Positions 51,320 to 60,194 of a stretch of DNA of 64,000 nt are shown one piece after another. The stretch's first letter is position 1. The number at the start of each line of letters is the position of its first letter. Origin of the DNA: Curvibacter sp. AEP1-3 (GTDB taxonomy: Bacteria; Pseudomonadota; Gammaproteobacteria; Burkholderiales; Burkholderiaceae_C); NCBI RefSeq assembly GCF_002163715.1, contig NZ_CP015698.1, forward strand, positions 1,302,001 to 1,366,000. The letters run 5' to 3'. The notes under the pieces are model-generated. The model ran no database searches and was not told where the DNA came from. It saw only the letters and a program-made list of their open reading frames with translations. The position numbers and the translations under genes are program-made.

Positions 51320-51356
51320 GTTGATTGATCCAATGGAGTAGATTGGCAAAACCTAT
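51320..51356 (-). promoter_or_regulatory. OxyR-like binding site upstream of ahpC
   Basis: Minus strand: ATAG-GTTTTGC-CAAT, CTACTCC, ATTG-GATCAAT-CAAC. Four tetranucleotides with exact 7-nt gaps match the OxyR arrangement ATAG-N7-CTAT-N7-ATAG-N7-CTAT with conservative changes. It lies 75-111 bp before the ahpC start, a normal position for activation. A TAAGAT hexamer about 25 bp further on could be the -10. Confidence 0.7.
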
Positions 51357-51393
51357 AAGCCTGCCCCAGACCCCATAGGAATCTTCCATGGGC

Positions 51394-52713
51394 TTATGAC
51401 ACCGATGTGAACAGCCGGTGGTGCAAGCGCCGCAAAGACCACCACACGCTGCCTGCCACCACCGGTATAGCCGCAGCAGCCGTTATCTCGGGGCTCAAGG
51501 GCCAACCGTGGTGAGAGGCCGCCTTGGCCATGTAGCTCACCAGACCGACGATGTAATAGGTGATAGCTGCGACCGAAAGCCCCTCTACGGTGGACTGCAA
51601 CTGCAGCTGCAGGCCCTGGCGGGTGTTCATGGTGGCCAGGAGCGCCTGGCTGCTTTGCTGCTGCTCGATCTCCACCCGCGTACGCAGCAGGTTGCTGATG
51701 CGGGACACGCGCTGCGACAGCGCATCCTGCCGCCGGCTGGACCACGCACACGTGCTGCGCGCGGGGGTGAGGCGGCGGTCCATGAATTCACGGATGGTTT
51801 GCATGCCCGCCAGGCGCGACTCGGCAATGTCTTCAATGCGCTTGTCGACCAATTCAAAGTAGGCGGCACTGGCCGAGAAGCGCGAATGGGTGGCCGCGTG
51901 CTGGCTTTCCACCTGGCCTGCCAGGCGGGTCAGCCGGTCTAGCAACATCGGCTCGTCATTACGGGTGGCGGAACGTATAGCTTCGGCCAGTTCCGCGAGT
52001 TCACGTTCCGCGCTGGCCAGCACGTGCGAGGCTTCGCGCGCTGCGGGAAGGCCCAGCAAGGCGGCCATGCGATAGGTCTCGATTTCCAGCAGGCACTGCA
52101 CCAGGCGACCCAAGCGGCGTGGCGTCATGCCACCGGCCAGCAGCACCATTCGGGAGAAGCCATCGGCATGCACCGAGAAGTCGGTGTACACCTCTCCCAA
52201 ACCATCGGCCACAGTGGAAGCCACCAGCGTTTCTTCGTGCAACACGTGGCGCAGCCAGGGCATCACGGTTTCTTCCTTGGCGGGCAAAACCCACAGGTGA
52301 AGGCAGGCCAGGCATTCGCCAGGCAGCTCGGCAAACCACTGCTGGGGCACTGCGTCCAGCGCGACTTCAGGGTCTCGCTCCGTGCCGCCCTGGGCGGCAA
52401 TACTGCGCATGAAGGTCCAAGTCACAAACTCAGTGTGCAGCTCCCAGCGCACCTTGAAGGGGCCGAAATCCATGCGCATATGGATGGAGCCTTCCTCAGG
52501 CGCAGGCAGGTGGTGGTCTCGGGCGAGAGCAGCCATGTGCGCGCGGCTGGCATCGCGCTGCTGGGCGTTGCAGGCCATGACGACATGCGAAAGCGCCATG
52601 GGCATGCCCATGGGTTCAGGCGGGCGGGCATGCACTTCGTTGTGCAGCGAAAGGCGCAGGCGGTGCTGAGGAGGTAGCTGTGTCATGGCGGCTTCGATGA
52701 AGGCATGCTGCAT
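51394..52713 (-). CDS. DUF3422 family membrane-anchored protein
   Basis: A 439-residue protein of the DUF3422 family. N-terminal block SLHNEVHARPPEPMGMPMALSH, long helical middle with coiled-coil character (ISNLLRTRVEIEQQQSSQAL), and two C-terminal membrane helices (about 380-400 and 408-428). Function unknown. Start could be 52713 or the later ATG 52686 (MTQLPPQHRL); neither has a strong ribosome binding site. Confidence 0.82.
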   Translation of the reverse strand: MQHAFIEAAMTQLPPQHRLRLSLHNEVHARPPEPMGMPMALSHVVMACNAQQRDASRAHMAALARDHHLPAPEEGSIHMRMDFGPFKVRWELHTEFVTWTFMRSIAAQGGTERDPEVALDAVPQQWFAELPGECLACLHLWVLPAKEETVMPWLRHVLHEETLVASTVADGLGEVYTDFSVHADGFSRMVLLAGGMTPRRLGRLVQCLLEIETYRMAALLGLPAAREASHVLASAERELAELAEAIRSATRNDEPMLLDRLTRLAGQVESQHAATHSRFSASAAYFELVDKRIEDIAESRLAGMQTIREFMDRRLTPARSTCAWSSRRQDALSQRVSRISNLLRTRVEIEQQQSSQALLATMNTRQGLQLQLQSTVEGLSVAAITYYIVGLVSYMAKAASHHGWPLSPEITAAAAIPVVAGSVWWSLRRLHHRLFTSVS

Positions 52714-52767
52714 TGCAGCGTTACCAGATCATAGAGCCCCGCAGGAGGCACTGGCCCCCGCATAAAT

Positions 52768-53220
52768 TCACACGAAAGTACCCTGCTCGCCCTGAAGTTG
52801 GCAGCCGCTTATCAGCCATTCCTTGTTCTTCTGTAGCTCCAGGGTGTAGGCCGCCATCCAATTCACGCCGTTTTCATCGGTGAGGCGCACCCTCACGAGG
52901 GCAGCCTTGCCATGGATCACAGGCTTCAGGAATGCAGCATTGGAGTTCCGGTAAACCACGCTGTAGCGGGTCTTTACAAGAGCCAAGAAATTCTGCGCGT
53001 TGCCCGACATGGCCTTGATACCGGGGGCCGCGTACTTGAACGCCTGCTCGGCATCGTCCGCAGCAAATGCGTCCAACTGTTGCTGGATGACCGTGATCAC
53101 TGCGGTTTCGTTTTTGTCAGCCTCGGCATGCGCAGGCAGCACACTACCCAATGCAAACAAAACCCATAGCGCTACCGCGCCGGACACAGAGCGAAAAAAA
53201 CGGATCACGCTGTTGGCCAT
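52768..53220 (-). CDS. Secreted DUF4864-like protein
   Basis: A 150-residue exported protein. Signal peptide MANSVIRFFRSVSGAVALWV... cut after AHA. The mature part has the NTF2-like pattern of DUF4864: VIQQQLDAFAADDAEQAFKYAAPGIKAM, SVVYRNSNAAFLKPVIHGKAALVRVRL, WMAAYTLELQKNKEWLISGCQL. Start at 53220 has a clear AGGGGG site; the longer open frame upstream is not coding-like. Function unknown. Confidence 0.78.
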   Translation of the reverse strand: MANSVIRFFRSVSGAVALWVLFALGSVLPAHAEADKNETAVITVIQQQLDAFAADDAEQAFKYAAPGIKAMSGNAQNFLALVKTRYSVVYRNSNAAFLKPVIHGKAALVRVRLTDENGVNWMAAYTLELQKNKEWLISGCQLQGEQGTFV

Positions 53221-53341
53221 AGAACCCCCTGCCAAGAAGGATGCCGGTAACCGGTGGGGCCAGTCTATTCCTGTGCTTTCCTTGCAGTACCTGCGCGGTG
53301 GCTTAACCCAGTGAAACGTTAGGGCACTTCCTGGCCCCATA

Positions 53342-53367
53342 GAAAAAGGAACCCGAAGGTGCCTTTT
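53342..53367 (-). terminator. Intrinsic terminator of the tctBA operon
   Basis: Minus strand: AAAAGGCACC-TTCG-GGTTCCTTTTT. A stem with one mismatch closed by a stable TTCG tetraloop, followed by a T-run. It lies 24 bp after the tctA stop. Confidence 0.75.
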
Positions 53368-53390
53368 GCTGGAAAGCGTTTCAGCGCAAA

Positions 53391-54902
53391 TCAATCCTCC
53401 ACAAACGCCTCTTCCCGCTTGGCCTTGATGGAAGGCAGCATCACCACCACCAGCAGGGCAAGAGCTGCCACCAACAGACTGGCTGACAGAGGTCGCGTCA
53501 CAAACACACTCCAGTCGCCACGGGAGAGCAGAAGCGCCCGGCGCAGATACTCCTCCATCATCGGCCCCAGAATAAAGCCCAAGAGCAGCGGAGCAGGCTC
53601 CGTCCCCAGCTTGATGAAGAGATACCCGATCACCCCGAACAGACCCACCATCCAGATATCGAAGGTGTTGTTGTTGGTCGAATACACCCCGATCGCACAG
53701 AACAGCACGATAGAAGGGAACAACCAGCGGTAAGGCACGGACAAGAGCTTGATCCAGATACCGATGAGCGGCAGGTTCAGGATCACCAGCATCAGGTTGC
53801 CGATCCACATGGAGGCAATCAGACCCCAGAAGAGCTCAGGGTTGGACGTCATCACCTGTGGTCCGGGCTGGATGTTGTGGATGGTCATCGCACCCACCAT
53901 CAAAGCCATCACCGCATTGGGCGGGATACCCAGGGTCAGGAGCGGGATGAAGGACGTCTGGGAGCCTGCGTTGTTGGCAGCCTCAGGAGCGGCCACACCG
54001 CGGATGTTGCCCTTGCCGAAAGGTACTTCACCAGGCTGCAGCTTGGTCTTCTTCTCAATGGTGTAAGCCGCAAAGGCTGCCATCACCGCACCACCACCGG
54101 GCAGGATGCCCAGCAAGGAGCCCATGGCCGTACCGCGCATGACAGCAGGCACCATGCGGCGGAAGTCTTCCTTGGTCGGCAAGAGGCCTGACACGGAAGC
54201 GGTAAAGATCTCCCGCTCGCCCGCACTCTTGGACAGGTTGCTGATGATCTCGCCGTAGCCGAACACACCCATGGCGATCACGATGAAGCCGATACCGTCT
54301 GTGAGCTCAGGGATATCAAAGCTGAAACGGGCCACACCGGAGTTCACATCCGTGCCCACCATGCCCAGCAAGAGACCCAGAACAATCATGGCAATGGCCT
54401 TGAGCAGGGAGCCCGAAGCCAGCACCACCGCACCGATCAAGCCCAGAATCATCAGGCTGAAGTACTCGGCAGGGCCGAACTTGAAGGCCAGCTCGGTCAA
54501 GGGGCCTGCAAAGGCCGCCAGGATCAAGGTACCCACACAACCGGCAAAGAAAGAACCCAGGCCTGCTGCAGCCAGCGCAGGACCTGCGCGTCCGTTACGG
54601 GCCATCTGGTAACCGTCAATGACGGTCACCACCGACGAAGACTCGCCGGGCAGGTTCACCAGAATGGCGGTGGTGGAACCACCGTACTGGGCCCCATAGT
54701 AGATACCGGCCAGCATGATCAAGGCCGCGACCGGTGGGAGCGCATAGGTGGCGGGCAGCAGCATCGCAATGGTGGCCAAGGGGCCGATGCCGGGCAAGAC
54801 GCCGATCAACGTACCCAGCAGACAGCCGATGAAGGCGTAGATCAGGTTCTGGCCGGTGAAGGCCACACCGAAACCTAAGGAGAGGTGTTCAAAGAGTTCC
54901 AT
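53391..54902 (-). CDS. tctA: Tripartite tricarboxylate transporter large permease (TctA)
   Basis: A 503-residue membrane transporter with about 12 helices. TctA family blocks: LLGTLIGVLPGIGPLATIAMLLP near the N-terminus, IYYGAQYGGSTTAILVNLPGE and GSLLGILPGGGAVMAAFAAYTIEK in the middle. Uses a periplasmic binding protein (TctC/Bug type) to import carboxylates such as citrate. TctB is encoded just upstream (11 bp gap). No tctC or Bug gene is present in the window. Confidence 0.94.
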   Translation of the reverse strand: MELFEHLSLGFGVAFTGQNLIYAFIGCLLGTLIGVLPGIGPLATIAMLLPATYALPPVAALIMLAGIYYGAQYGGSTTAILVNLPGESSSVVTVIDGYQMARNGRAGPALAAAGLGSFFAGCVGTLILAAFAGPLTELAFKFGPAEYFSLMILGLIGAVVLASGSLLKAIAMIVLGLLLGMVGTDVNSGVARFSFDIPELTDGIGFIVIAMGVFGYGEIISNLSKSAGEREIFTASVSGLLPTKEDFRRMVPAVMRGTAMGSLLGILPGGGAVMAAFAAYTIEKKTKLQPGEVPFGKGNIRGVAAPEAANNAGSQTSFIPLLTLGIPPNAVMALMVGAMTIHNIQPGPQVMTSNPELFWGLIASMWIGNLMLVILNLPLIGIWIKLLSVPYRWLFPSIVLFCAIGVYSTNNNTFDIWMVGLFGVIGYLFIKLGTEPAPLLLGFILGPMMEEYLRRALLLSRGDWSVFVTRPLSASLLVAALALLVVVMLPSIKAKREEAFVED

Positions 54903-54913
54903 GATTCAGTTCC

Positions 54914-55402
54914 TCAAGCGGTGAAGTAAGCAGGCCAGACGGGGAACTGCAGTTTGAGGAGCATGATGAAGGCGACATAGCTCAGGGCTGCCAGGATGGT
55001 GGCCAGCACGGCGACTTCCTTGAAGTTGTGCTCTTCACCGGCGTGGCTGGCGATGTAGGTGAGCAGATAAATACCCACGATCAGGCCCAGTGGTTTGAGG
55101 CCAATCAAGGGCAGGCCGCCGATGGAAGCTCCGAAGACCAGGTTGGCGGCGATGATGAAGAAGAGCGGCTTCCAGGCGAATTTGCCGACCTTGTCGCCGT
55201 CTTCGGTTTCCACCACCATGGAAGTGAAGGTCACTGCGATGCCGATGATGGCCAGCAACACACCGAGTACCAGGGGGAAGTAGCCGGGCCCCATGCGGGC
55301 GCCGTTGCCTATGGTGTAGGTGCTGGCGCCCAGGGCAAACGCACCTCCTACCACTATGAACATGAGTCCTGAGAAAAAGTCTTTTTGGCTTTTTATATTC
55401 AC
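54914..55402 (-). CDS. tctB: Tripartite tricarboxylate transporter small permease (TctB)
   Basis: A 162-residue membrane protein with four helices (about 10-30, 42-60, 78-100, 125-150). Fits TctB by pattern: DFFSGLMFIVVGGAFALGAS, MGPGYFPLVLGVLLAIIG. It is the small partner of the TctA permease. Start is GTG 55402 with GGAG upstream (TTGGAGACAGACA). First gene of the tctBA operon. Confidence 0.9.
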   Translation of the reverse strand: MNIKSQKDFFSGLMFIVVGGAFALGASTYTIGNGARMGPGYFPLVLGVLLAIIGIAVTFTSMVVETEDGDKVGKFAWKPLFFIIAANLVFGASIGGLPLIGLKPLGLIVGIYLLTYIASHAGEEHNFKEVAVLATILAALSYVAFIMLLKLQFPVWPAYFTA

Positions 55403-55455
55403 TGTCTGTCTCCAAGTAAAACCAGTGGGCGATTCTGCCTCTAAATCAATTGCGT

Positions 55456-57243
55456 TTAGCCGGTAAGCGGTGGCGTGGCGGACATGACCTCTTCCATCAC
55501 CGTGAGCCCCTCCGACACACGCAGTGCACCGGCCAGACGCAGCGGACGCATTCCGTCTGACACTGCCTGACGGCGCAGAGCATCAATCCCCGGCTCGCCA
55601 CTGACCCGCGATTTGAAACCTTCTGTGACCACAAGCAATTCGTACAAACCCATGCGCCCCATGTAGCCGGTCATACGGCAATCCACGCAGCCCACCGCCT
55701 TGTACGGCTTGTAGCCCCCGTTGATCTGCCAGGGCTTGACCATGTCACTCAGGGCCTCCCGTGTGGCTTCTTCGTCACGCACCTTGCATTGCTTGCACAA
55801 CGTCCGCACCAAGCGCTGCGCCAACACACCCAAAAGCGTGGCATTGATCAGGTACGGCGGAATGCCCAGTTCCATCAAGCGTGTGACCGCTGAGGGCGCG
55901 TCATTGGTATGAAGCGTGGAAAACACCAAGTGGCCGGTCAGTGCGGCCTGCACCGCCATCTCAGCCGTCTCCAAGTCGCGAATTTCGCCCACCATGATGA
56001 TGTCGGGGTCCTGCCGCATGAGGGCACGCAGGCCTTGCGGAAAGCCAAAGTCCAGCTGCGGCTGCACCTGCGTCTGGTTGAAAGACGGTTCGATCATTTC
56101 GATCGGGTCTTCTACCGTGCTCACGTTCACCTCTTCGGTAGCCACACGTTTGAGCGTGGAGTACAGCGTGGTGGTTTTGCCAGAGCCTGTGGGCCCGGTT
56201 ACCAAAATGATGCCGTGTGGACGCTTGACCAACTGTTCCCAACGCGTAGCGTCGTGGCTGCTGAAGCCCAGTGCGTCCAAATCTTTGACCGCATTGTCAG
56301 GGTCAAAAATACGCATCACCATCTTTTCGCCAAACGCCGTGGGCAAGGTGGAGATACGCATTTCAATTTCATCGCCACGCGGGTTGCGCGTCTTGATGCG
56401 GCCGTCCTGCGGGCGGCGCTTTTCGATCACGTCCATGCGGCCCAACAGCTTGATGCGGGCGGTCATGGCATTGAGCACGCCCATGGGCATTTGGTACACC
56501 GGGTGCAGCACACCGTCTATACGGAAGCGGATCACGCCCTGCTCGCGCCGGGGCTCCAAGTGGATGTCACTGGCGCGCTGGTCGAAGGCGTATTGCCACA
56601 GCCAGTCCACCACCTGCACCACACCCTGGTCGTTGGCGTCGAGTTGCTTGTTGCTCTTGCCCAGCTCCACCAGCTGCTCAAAGCTGGCACCGTTGTTCAC
56701 GCCGGATTTACTGGCGGCGCGCACGCTCTTGGCCAGCGCATAAAACTCGGCCGTGTAGCGGGTGATTTCCTGCGGACTGGCCACCACGCGCTTGACGCTG
56801 CGGCGGCTCTGGCGCTCGACTTCGGACACCCAATCGTTAATGAATGGCTCGGCCGTGGCCACCGTGATTTCACTGGGCGTGACCACCACCGGCAATATCT
56901 TGTGCCGCTCAGCGTAGGCTGCGCCCATGGCATCGGCTACCTTGCCCACATCGACCTTGAGCGGGTCGATCCGCAGATAGTCCAACCCGGCGCGCAACGA
57001 AAGCCATTGGGTCAAGATCTCAATATCCAAAGGCTTTTGGTCCGCTGCGCGCCGCATAGACACGGCAGCCAGACGCACGAGCGGGTGCTGCGCACTTTCG
57101 GCTTGGGAGCAGCGTGCAATCGTGCGCACCGCCTCATCTTCGGAAATGACTTTGTCTTGTTTGAGCCACTCGACCAGCAGGCGCCAATCCAGCGGGCCGT
57201 TGTAGGTTTGGGGGGTAGGCAGCTTTTTGGAATGGGGGCTCAT
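55456..57243 (-). CDS. GspE/PilB-family secretion or pilus ATPase
   Basis: A 595-residue hexameric ATPase. N-terminal GspII_E_N-like domain (about 20-180: LDYLRIDPLKVDVGKVADAMGAAYAERH), then the ATPase domain: Walker A GPTGSGKTTTLYSTL, Asp box, Walker B DPDIIMVGEIRDLETAEMAVQAALTGH, His box FSTLHTND, and a zinc site (CKQC ... CVDC). Start at 57243 makes an ATGA overlap with the upstream methyltransferase-like gene. No other type II secretion or pilus genes are adjacent, so its machine is encoded elsewhere. Confidence 0.9.
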   Translation of the reverse strand: MSPHSKKLPTPQTYNGPLDWRLLVEWLKQDKVISEDEAVRTIARCSQAESAQHPLVRLAAVSMRRAADQKPLDIEILTQWLSLRAGLDYLRIDPLKVDVGKVADAMGAAYAERHKILPVVVTPSEITVATAEPFINDWVSEVERQSRRSVKRVVASPQEITRYTAEFYALAKSVRAASKSGVNNGASFEQLVELGKSNKQLDANDQGVVQVVDWLWQYAFDQRASDIHLEPRREQGVIRFRIDGVLHPVYQMPMGVLNAMTARIKLLGRMDVIEKRRPQDGRIKTRNPRGDEIEMRISTLPTAFGEKMVMRIFDPDNAVKDLDALGFSSHDATRWEQLVKRPHGIILVTGPTGSGKTTTLYSTLKRVATEEVNVSTVEDPIEMIEPSFNQTQVQPQLDFGFPQGLRALMRQDPDIIMVGEIRDLETAEMAVQAALTGHLVFSTLHTNDAPSAVTRLMELGIPPYLINATLLGVLAQRLVRTLCKQCKVRDEEATREALSDMVKPWQINGGYKPYKAVGCVDCRMTGYMGRMGLYELLVVTEGFKSRVSGEPGIDALRRQAVSDGMRPLRLAGALRVSEGLTVMEEVMSATPPLTG

Positions 57244-57998
57244 GACTTCACCGGTTTGAAAACGCGGACCCACTTGTCGGCAGGAAGGCCCCACTCACTT
57301 TGAATGAACTCTGCGCGCTCCAGCATCAAGGCACGTTTTGGGCGGCTGGGCGTGCGCTGAGCCATGACCACCGTATTGCCTTCGCGGGTGGCCTTGAAGG
57401 CCCAGATGGCGTCTTCGCCAAAGGCCTCTGCAATTTTGTCGACACTGTTGTCAAAGCTGGACGAGCGACCGAACAGGTTGACGGTCATGCAGCCTTCTTC
57501 GGTCAAAGTGGCGCGGCAGTTGGCGTAAAACTCGGCGCTGTCGAGCACGGGGGCAGCGGCCTCTTCGTCATACAGATCGACCTGCAAGGCGTCTACCGCG
57601 CCCAGCCATTTATCCTGCTTGATTTCTTCTGACGCATCGGCCAGCACCACCTGCATGCGGCTGTTATCGGCCGGCAGCTTGAACCAGCCGCGGCAAGCAT
57701 GCAGCACCTGCGGGTTGAGTTCAATGGCGGTGGTTTTCATCTTGAGTTCTTTGTGACAGAACTTGGTGAGCGAACCTGCGCCCAAGCCCAGTTGCAACGC
57801 TTGACGCTTGTTCAAGGTGTGGGGGTCCATGAACAGCATCCAGGCCATCATGCGCTGGATGTATTCATGCACCAGCACCGTGGGTGCATCGACCAGCATG
57901 GAGCCTTGTATCCATTCACTGCCCAAGTGCAGATGACGGATGGGGCCTTCTTCAGAGAAATTGACTTCGGGGAGGGTAATCGGTGCTTTTCTTGCCAT
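57240..57998 (-). CDS. Spermidine synthase-like aminopropyltransferase/methyltransferase
   Basis: A 252-residue Rossmann-fold protein of the spermidine synthase superfamily. ALQLGLGAGSLTKFCHKEL is the SAM-binding motif I, TTAIELNPQVLHACRGWF motif II, and VDALQVDLYDEEAAAPVLDSAEFYANCRATL follows. The YD..E positions for polyamine binding are not clearly conserved, so a true spermidine synthase is doubtful. Coupled by a 4-bp overlap to the GspE-type ATPase gene. Confidence 0.72.
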   Translation of the reverse strand: MARKAPITLPEVNFSEEGPIRHLHLGSEWIQGSMLVDAPTVLVHEYIQRMMAWMLFMDPHTLNKRQALQLGLGAGSLTKFCHKELKMKTTAIELNPQVLHACRGWFKLPADNSRMQVVLADASEEIKQDKWLGAVDALQVDLYDEEAAAPVLDSAEFYANCRATLTEEGCMTVNLFGRSSSFDNSVDKIAEAFGEDAIWAFKATREGNTVVMAQRTPSRPKRALMLERAEFIQSEWGLPADKWVRVFKPVKS

Positions 57999-58004
57999 GG
58001 GGAT

Positions 58005-58850
58005 TTATACCAGCAGCGCCCCCAGCTTCGGCAGGGCTTGCAGGCTGTTGTGTAAAGCTGCCGCAGCCAATGCGTCCACGCTGATGCCTCTGATCTTTGC
58101 GATGCATTCAGCAATGCGGGGTAGCTCGGCCGGCGCATTGCGGCCTTGCGGATGGCCGGCGGCCCGCTGCTCTGCGGTGGTGTACAGCCAATGCGGCTGG
58201 ATATCGGGCGCATCGGTCTCCAGCACCAAGGCGTCCAGCGGCAGCGTTTTGGCCAGGTGGCGCAGTTGCAGCGCGCGGTCGAACGTGACCGCGCCGCCGA
58301 ACCCCAGCTTGAACCCGAGCTTGATGAATTCCGCGGCCTGCACCTCGCTGCCATTGAAGGCGTGCGCAATGCCCTGCCAGCGGCCGTTCGGGCCAGCGAC
58401 TTCGCGCAGGTGCTTGAGCAAGCGGTCCGACGATTTGCGCACATGCAGCACGACGGGCAGACCATGTTTGCGGGCCAGCTTGAGCTGTTGGCGGTAGAGG
58501 GCCTCCTGACGCTCGCGCAGAGGGCTTTTGCACAGGGCGGGCACAAAGTAGTCCAGCCCGATTTCGCCTATGGCCACCAGCCGCGGGTCGGCGACATGGG
58601 CAGTGAGTGCTTCGTCCAGCGCGACCAGGTCCGCATCTTGTGCACCGGCTACATACAAAGGGTGTATGCCAAGGCAATAGCTGTCGCCTTCTGCTTGGGC
58701 CAGCTTGCGGACGGTATCGAAGTTGCTGCGCTCCACTGCCGGTATCACGCAATGCGCTACCCCGGCATCACGCGCCTGCTGCCGCACAGCCCTGCGGTCA
58801 GCATCAAACTCGGGCGCATCAAGATGGACATGGGTATCTACCCAGCGCAT
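58005..58850 (-). CDS. tatD: TatD-family metal-dependent deoxyribonuclease
   Basis: A 281-residue TIM-barrel nuclease. Metal ligands: THVHLDAPEFDADR (HxH), EIGLDYF (Glu), VVLHVRKS (His), AHAFNGS (His) and LETDAPD (Asp). All match the YcfH/TatD family; its members act as 3'-5' exonucleases on DNA or in D-aminoacyl-tRNA deacylation in some relatives. The name is given at family level. 6 bp before the spermidine synthase-like gene. Confidence 0.88.
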   Translation of the reverse strand: MRWVDTHVHLDAPEFDADRRAVRQQARDAGVAHCVIPAVERSNFDTVRKLAQAEGDSYCLGIHPLYVAGAQDADLVALDEALTAHVADPRLVAIGEIGLDYFVPALCKSPLRERQEALYRQQLKLARKHGLPVVLHVRKSSDRLLKHLREVAGPNGRWQGIAHAFNGSEVQAAEFIKLGFKLGFGGAVTFDRALQLRHLAKTLPLDALVLETDAPDIQPHWLYTTAEQRAAGHPQGRNAPAELPRIAECIAKIRGISVDALAAAALHNSLQALPKLGALLV

Positions 58851-58866
58851 GGAACTCCGGAAAAGG

Positions 58867-60075
58867 TCATTGCTTGCGTTGAACGAAAAGATTGCGGGTA
58901 CGGTCTTCAGGATACGCGAAGGTGACGACCCCGTTTTTGATCAAGCCCATCACCAACATATTGCTGGTGATGGCATCTTTGTCGTCCTTGCTGAAGGGCC
59001 GCTCGTGGGTAGCCGTCACCCCGTAATACACCCGGGGAATGTTCTCCAGCGCCATCTTGACCGATGGCCCTGACAGATCGCCATTGCGGATGGACAGTAT
59101 CCCGTACGCAAGCAAGTACACCGAGTCATAGGCCTGCGCGGCAGCCATGGGCACGGCGATTTTCTTAGTGCCGTACTTGCGGTTGTAGGCTGTCAAAAAG
59201 GCAATGCGGCGCTCATTGCTGGGCTCGGCAATAAAAGTCTGGGCCATGAGTGCGCCTTCGGCGGCATCCTTGGCTCCATCAATAAAGAACGGGAAAGACA
59301 AAGGCCAAGCCCCTACCTGCGGCACATTCCACTTCAAGGCTTGGCGGCCTTTGGCGATGACGGCGTTCTCAGGACCTACTGTGTAGCTGAACACCACATT
59401 CGCACCAGCGGCCTGCGCGGCCTTGAGCTCGGCTTGCAAGTCTTTGACTCCCGTGTCGAAGCGGCCCACATACACCGGCGCCAACTGTTTGGCCGCCAGC
59501 GCTTTGGTCACGTCGTTCATGCCTCCTTCGCCATAGGCCGTTTTATCAGCCAGGATGGCCACCCGGTTCCAGCCGCGGGACAGGATGTCGTTCACCACAA
59601 ACGGGGCCTGAATGGCATCGCGTGCCGAGGTGCGAAAGATGTAGCTGTCCGGCGCCGGGAACTTGGCGGTGATGGGAGAGCCGGTGGCGCAAGGCACGAT
59701 CAAAGGAGAACGGGCTTGCTGGTACACGTCCAGCGACTTCATGGCCACACCGGTATTGCAAAAGCCCACCGTCGCCACTACACCTTCTCGCATCAGCTCT
59801 TGCGAGAGCTGCAGACCCACATCCGGGTTGGCTGTGTCGTCCTTGATCACCAGCTCAATCGGCCGGCCGAGGTAGCCGCCGGCGGCATTGATTTCATCCA
59901 CAGCCAGTTTGGCGCCGTTCATCATGGGAATGCCAAAGTCCGAAGACGGCCCACTGAACGGACCGATCAGGCCTATGCGCAAAGGTTTGGGCGTTTCAGC
60001 CTCAGACCTCGCACCCCACAAACAGGCAACCACCGCCACGCAGATCAGTGCCTGCCGCTTCCAACGTTGTTTCAT
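58867..60075 (-). CDS. ABC transporter substrate-binding protein, branched-chain amino acid type
   Basis: A 402-residue periplasmic binding protein. Signal peptide MKQRWKRQALICVAVVACLW..., then PLRIGLIGPFSGPSSDFGIPMMNGAKLAVDEINAAGG, VVATVGFCNTGVAMKSLDVYQQA, RVAILADKTAYGEGGMNDVTKAL. It is the third such gene in the window and also lacks neighbouring transporter genes. Start at 60075 has a GGGGGA site 5 nt upstream, better than the longer frame. Confidence 0.88.
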   Translation of the reverse strand: MKQRWKRQALICVAVVACLWGARSEAETPKPLRIGLIGPFSGPSSDFGIPMMNGAKLAVDEINAAGGYLGRPIELVIKDDTANPDVGLQLSQELMREGVVATVGFCNTGVAMKSLDVYQQARSPLIVPCATGSPITAKFPAPDSYIFRTSARDAIQAPFVVNDILSRGWNRVAILADKTAYGEGGMNDVTKALAAKQLAPVYVGRFDTGVKDLQAELKAAQAAGANVVFSYTVGPENAVIAKGRQALKWNVPQVGAWPLSFPFFIDGAKDAAEGALMAQTFIAEPSNERRIAFLTAYNRKYGTKKIAVPMAAAQAYDSVYLLAYGILSIRNGDLSGPSVKMALENIPRVYYGVTATHERPFSKDDKDAITSNMLVMGLIKNGVVTFAYPEDRTRNLFVQRKQ

Positions 60076-60194
60076 AGTGTCCCCCGGCAAATGTGGCGGG
60101 AGCATAGGCCGGGCGGGTTGAAGCGCGTATGCGCGTGAACCCTCAGAAGCACAGGGGGAAAACCGGTTACGTCAGCAAATTGCAAGCCTGCGAA

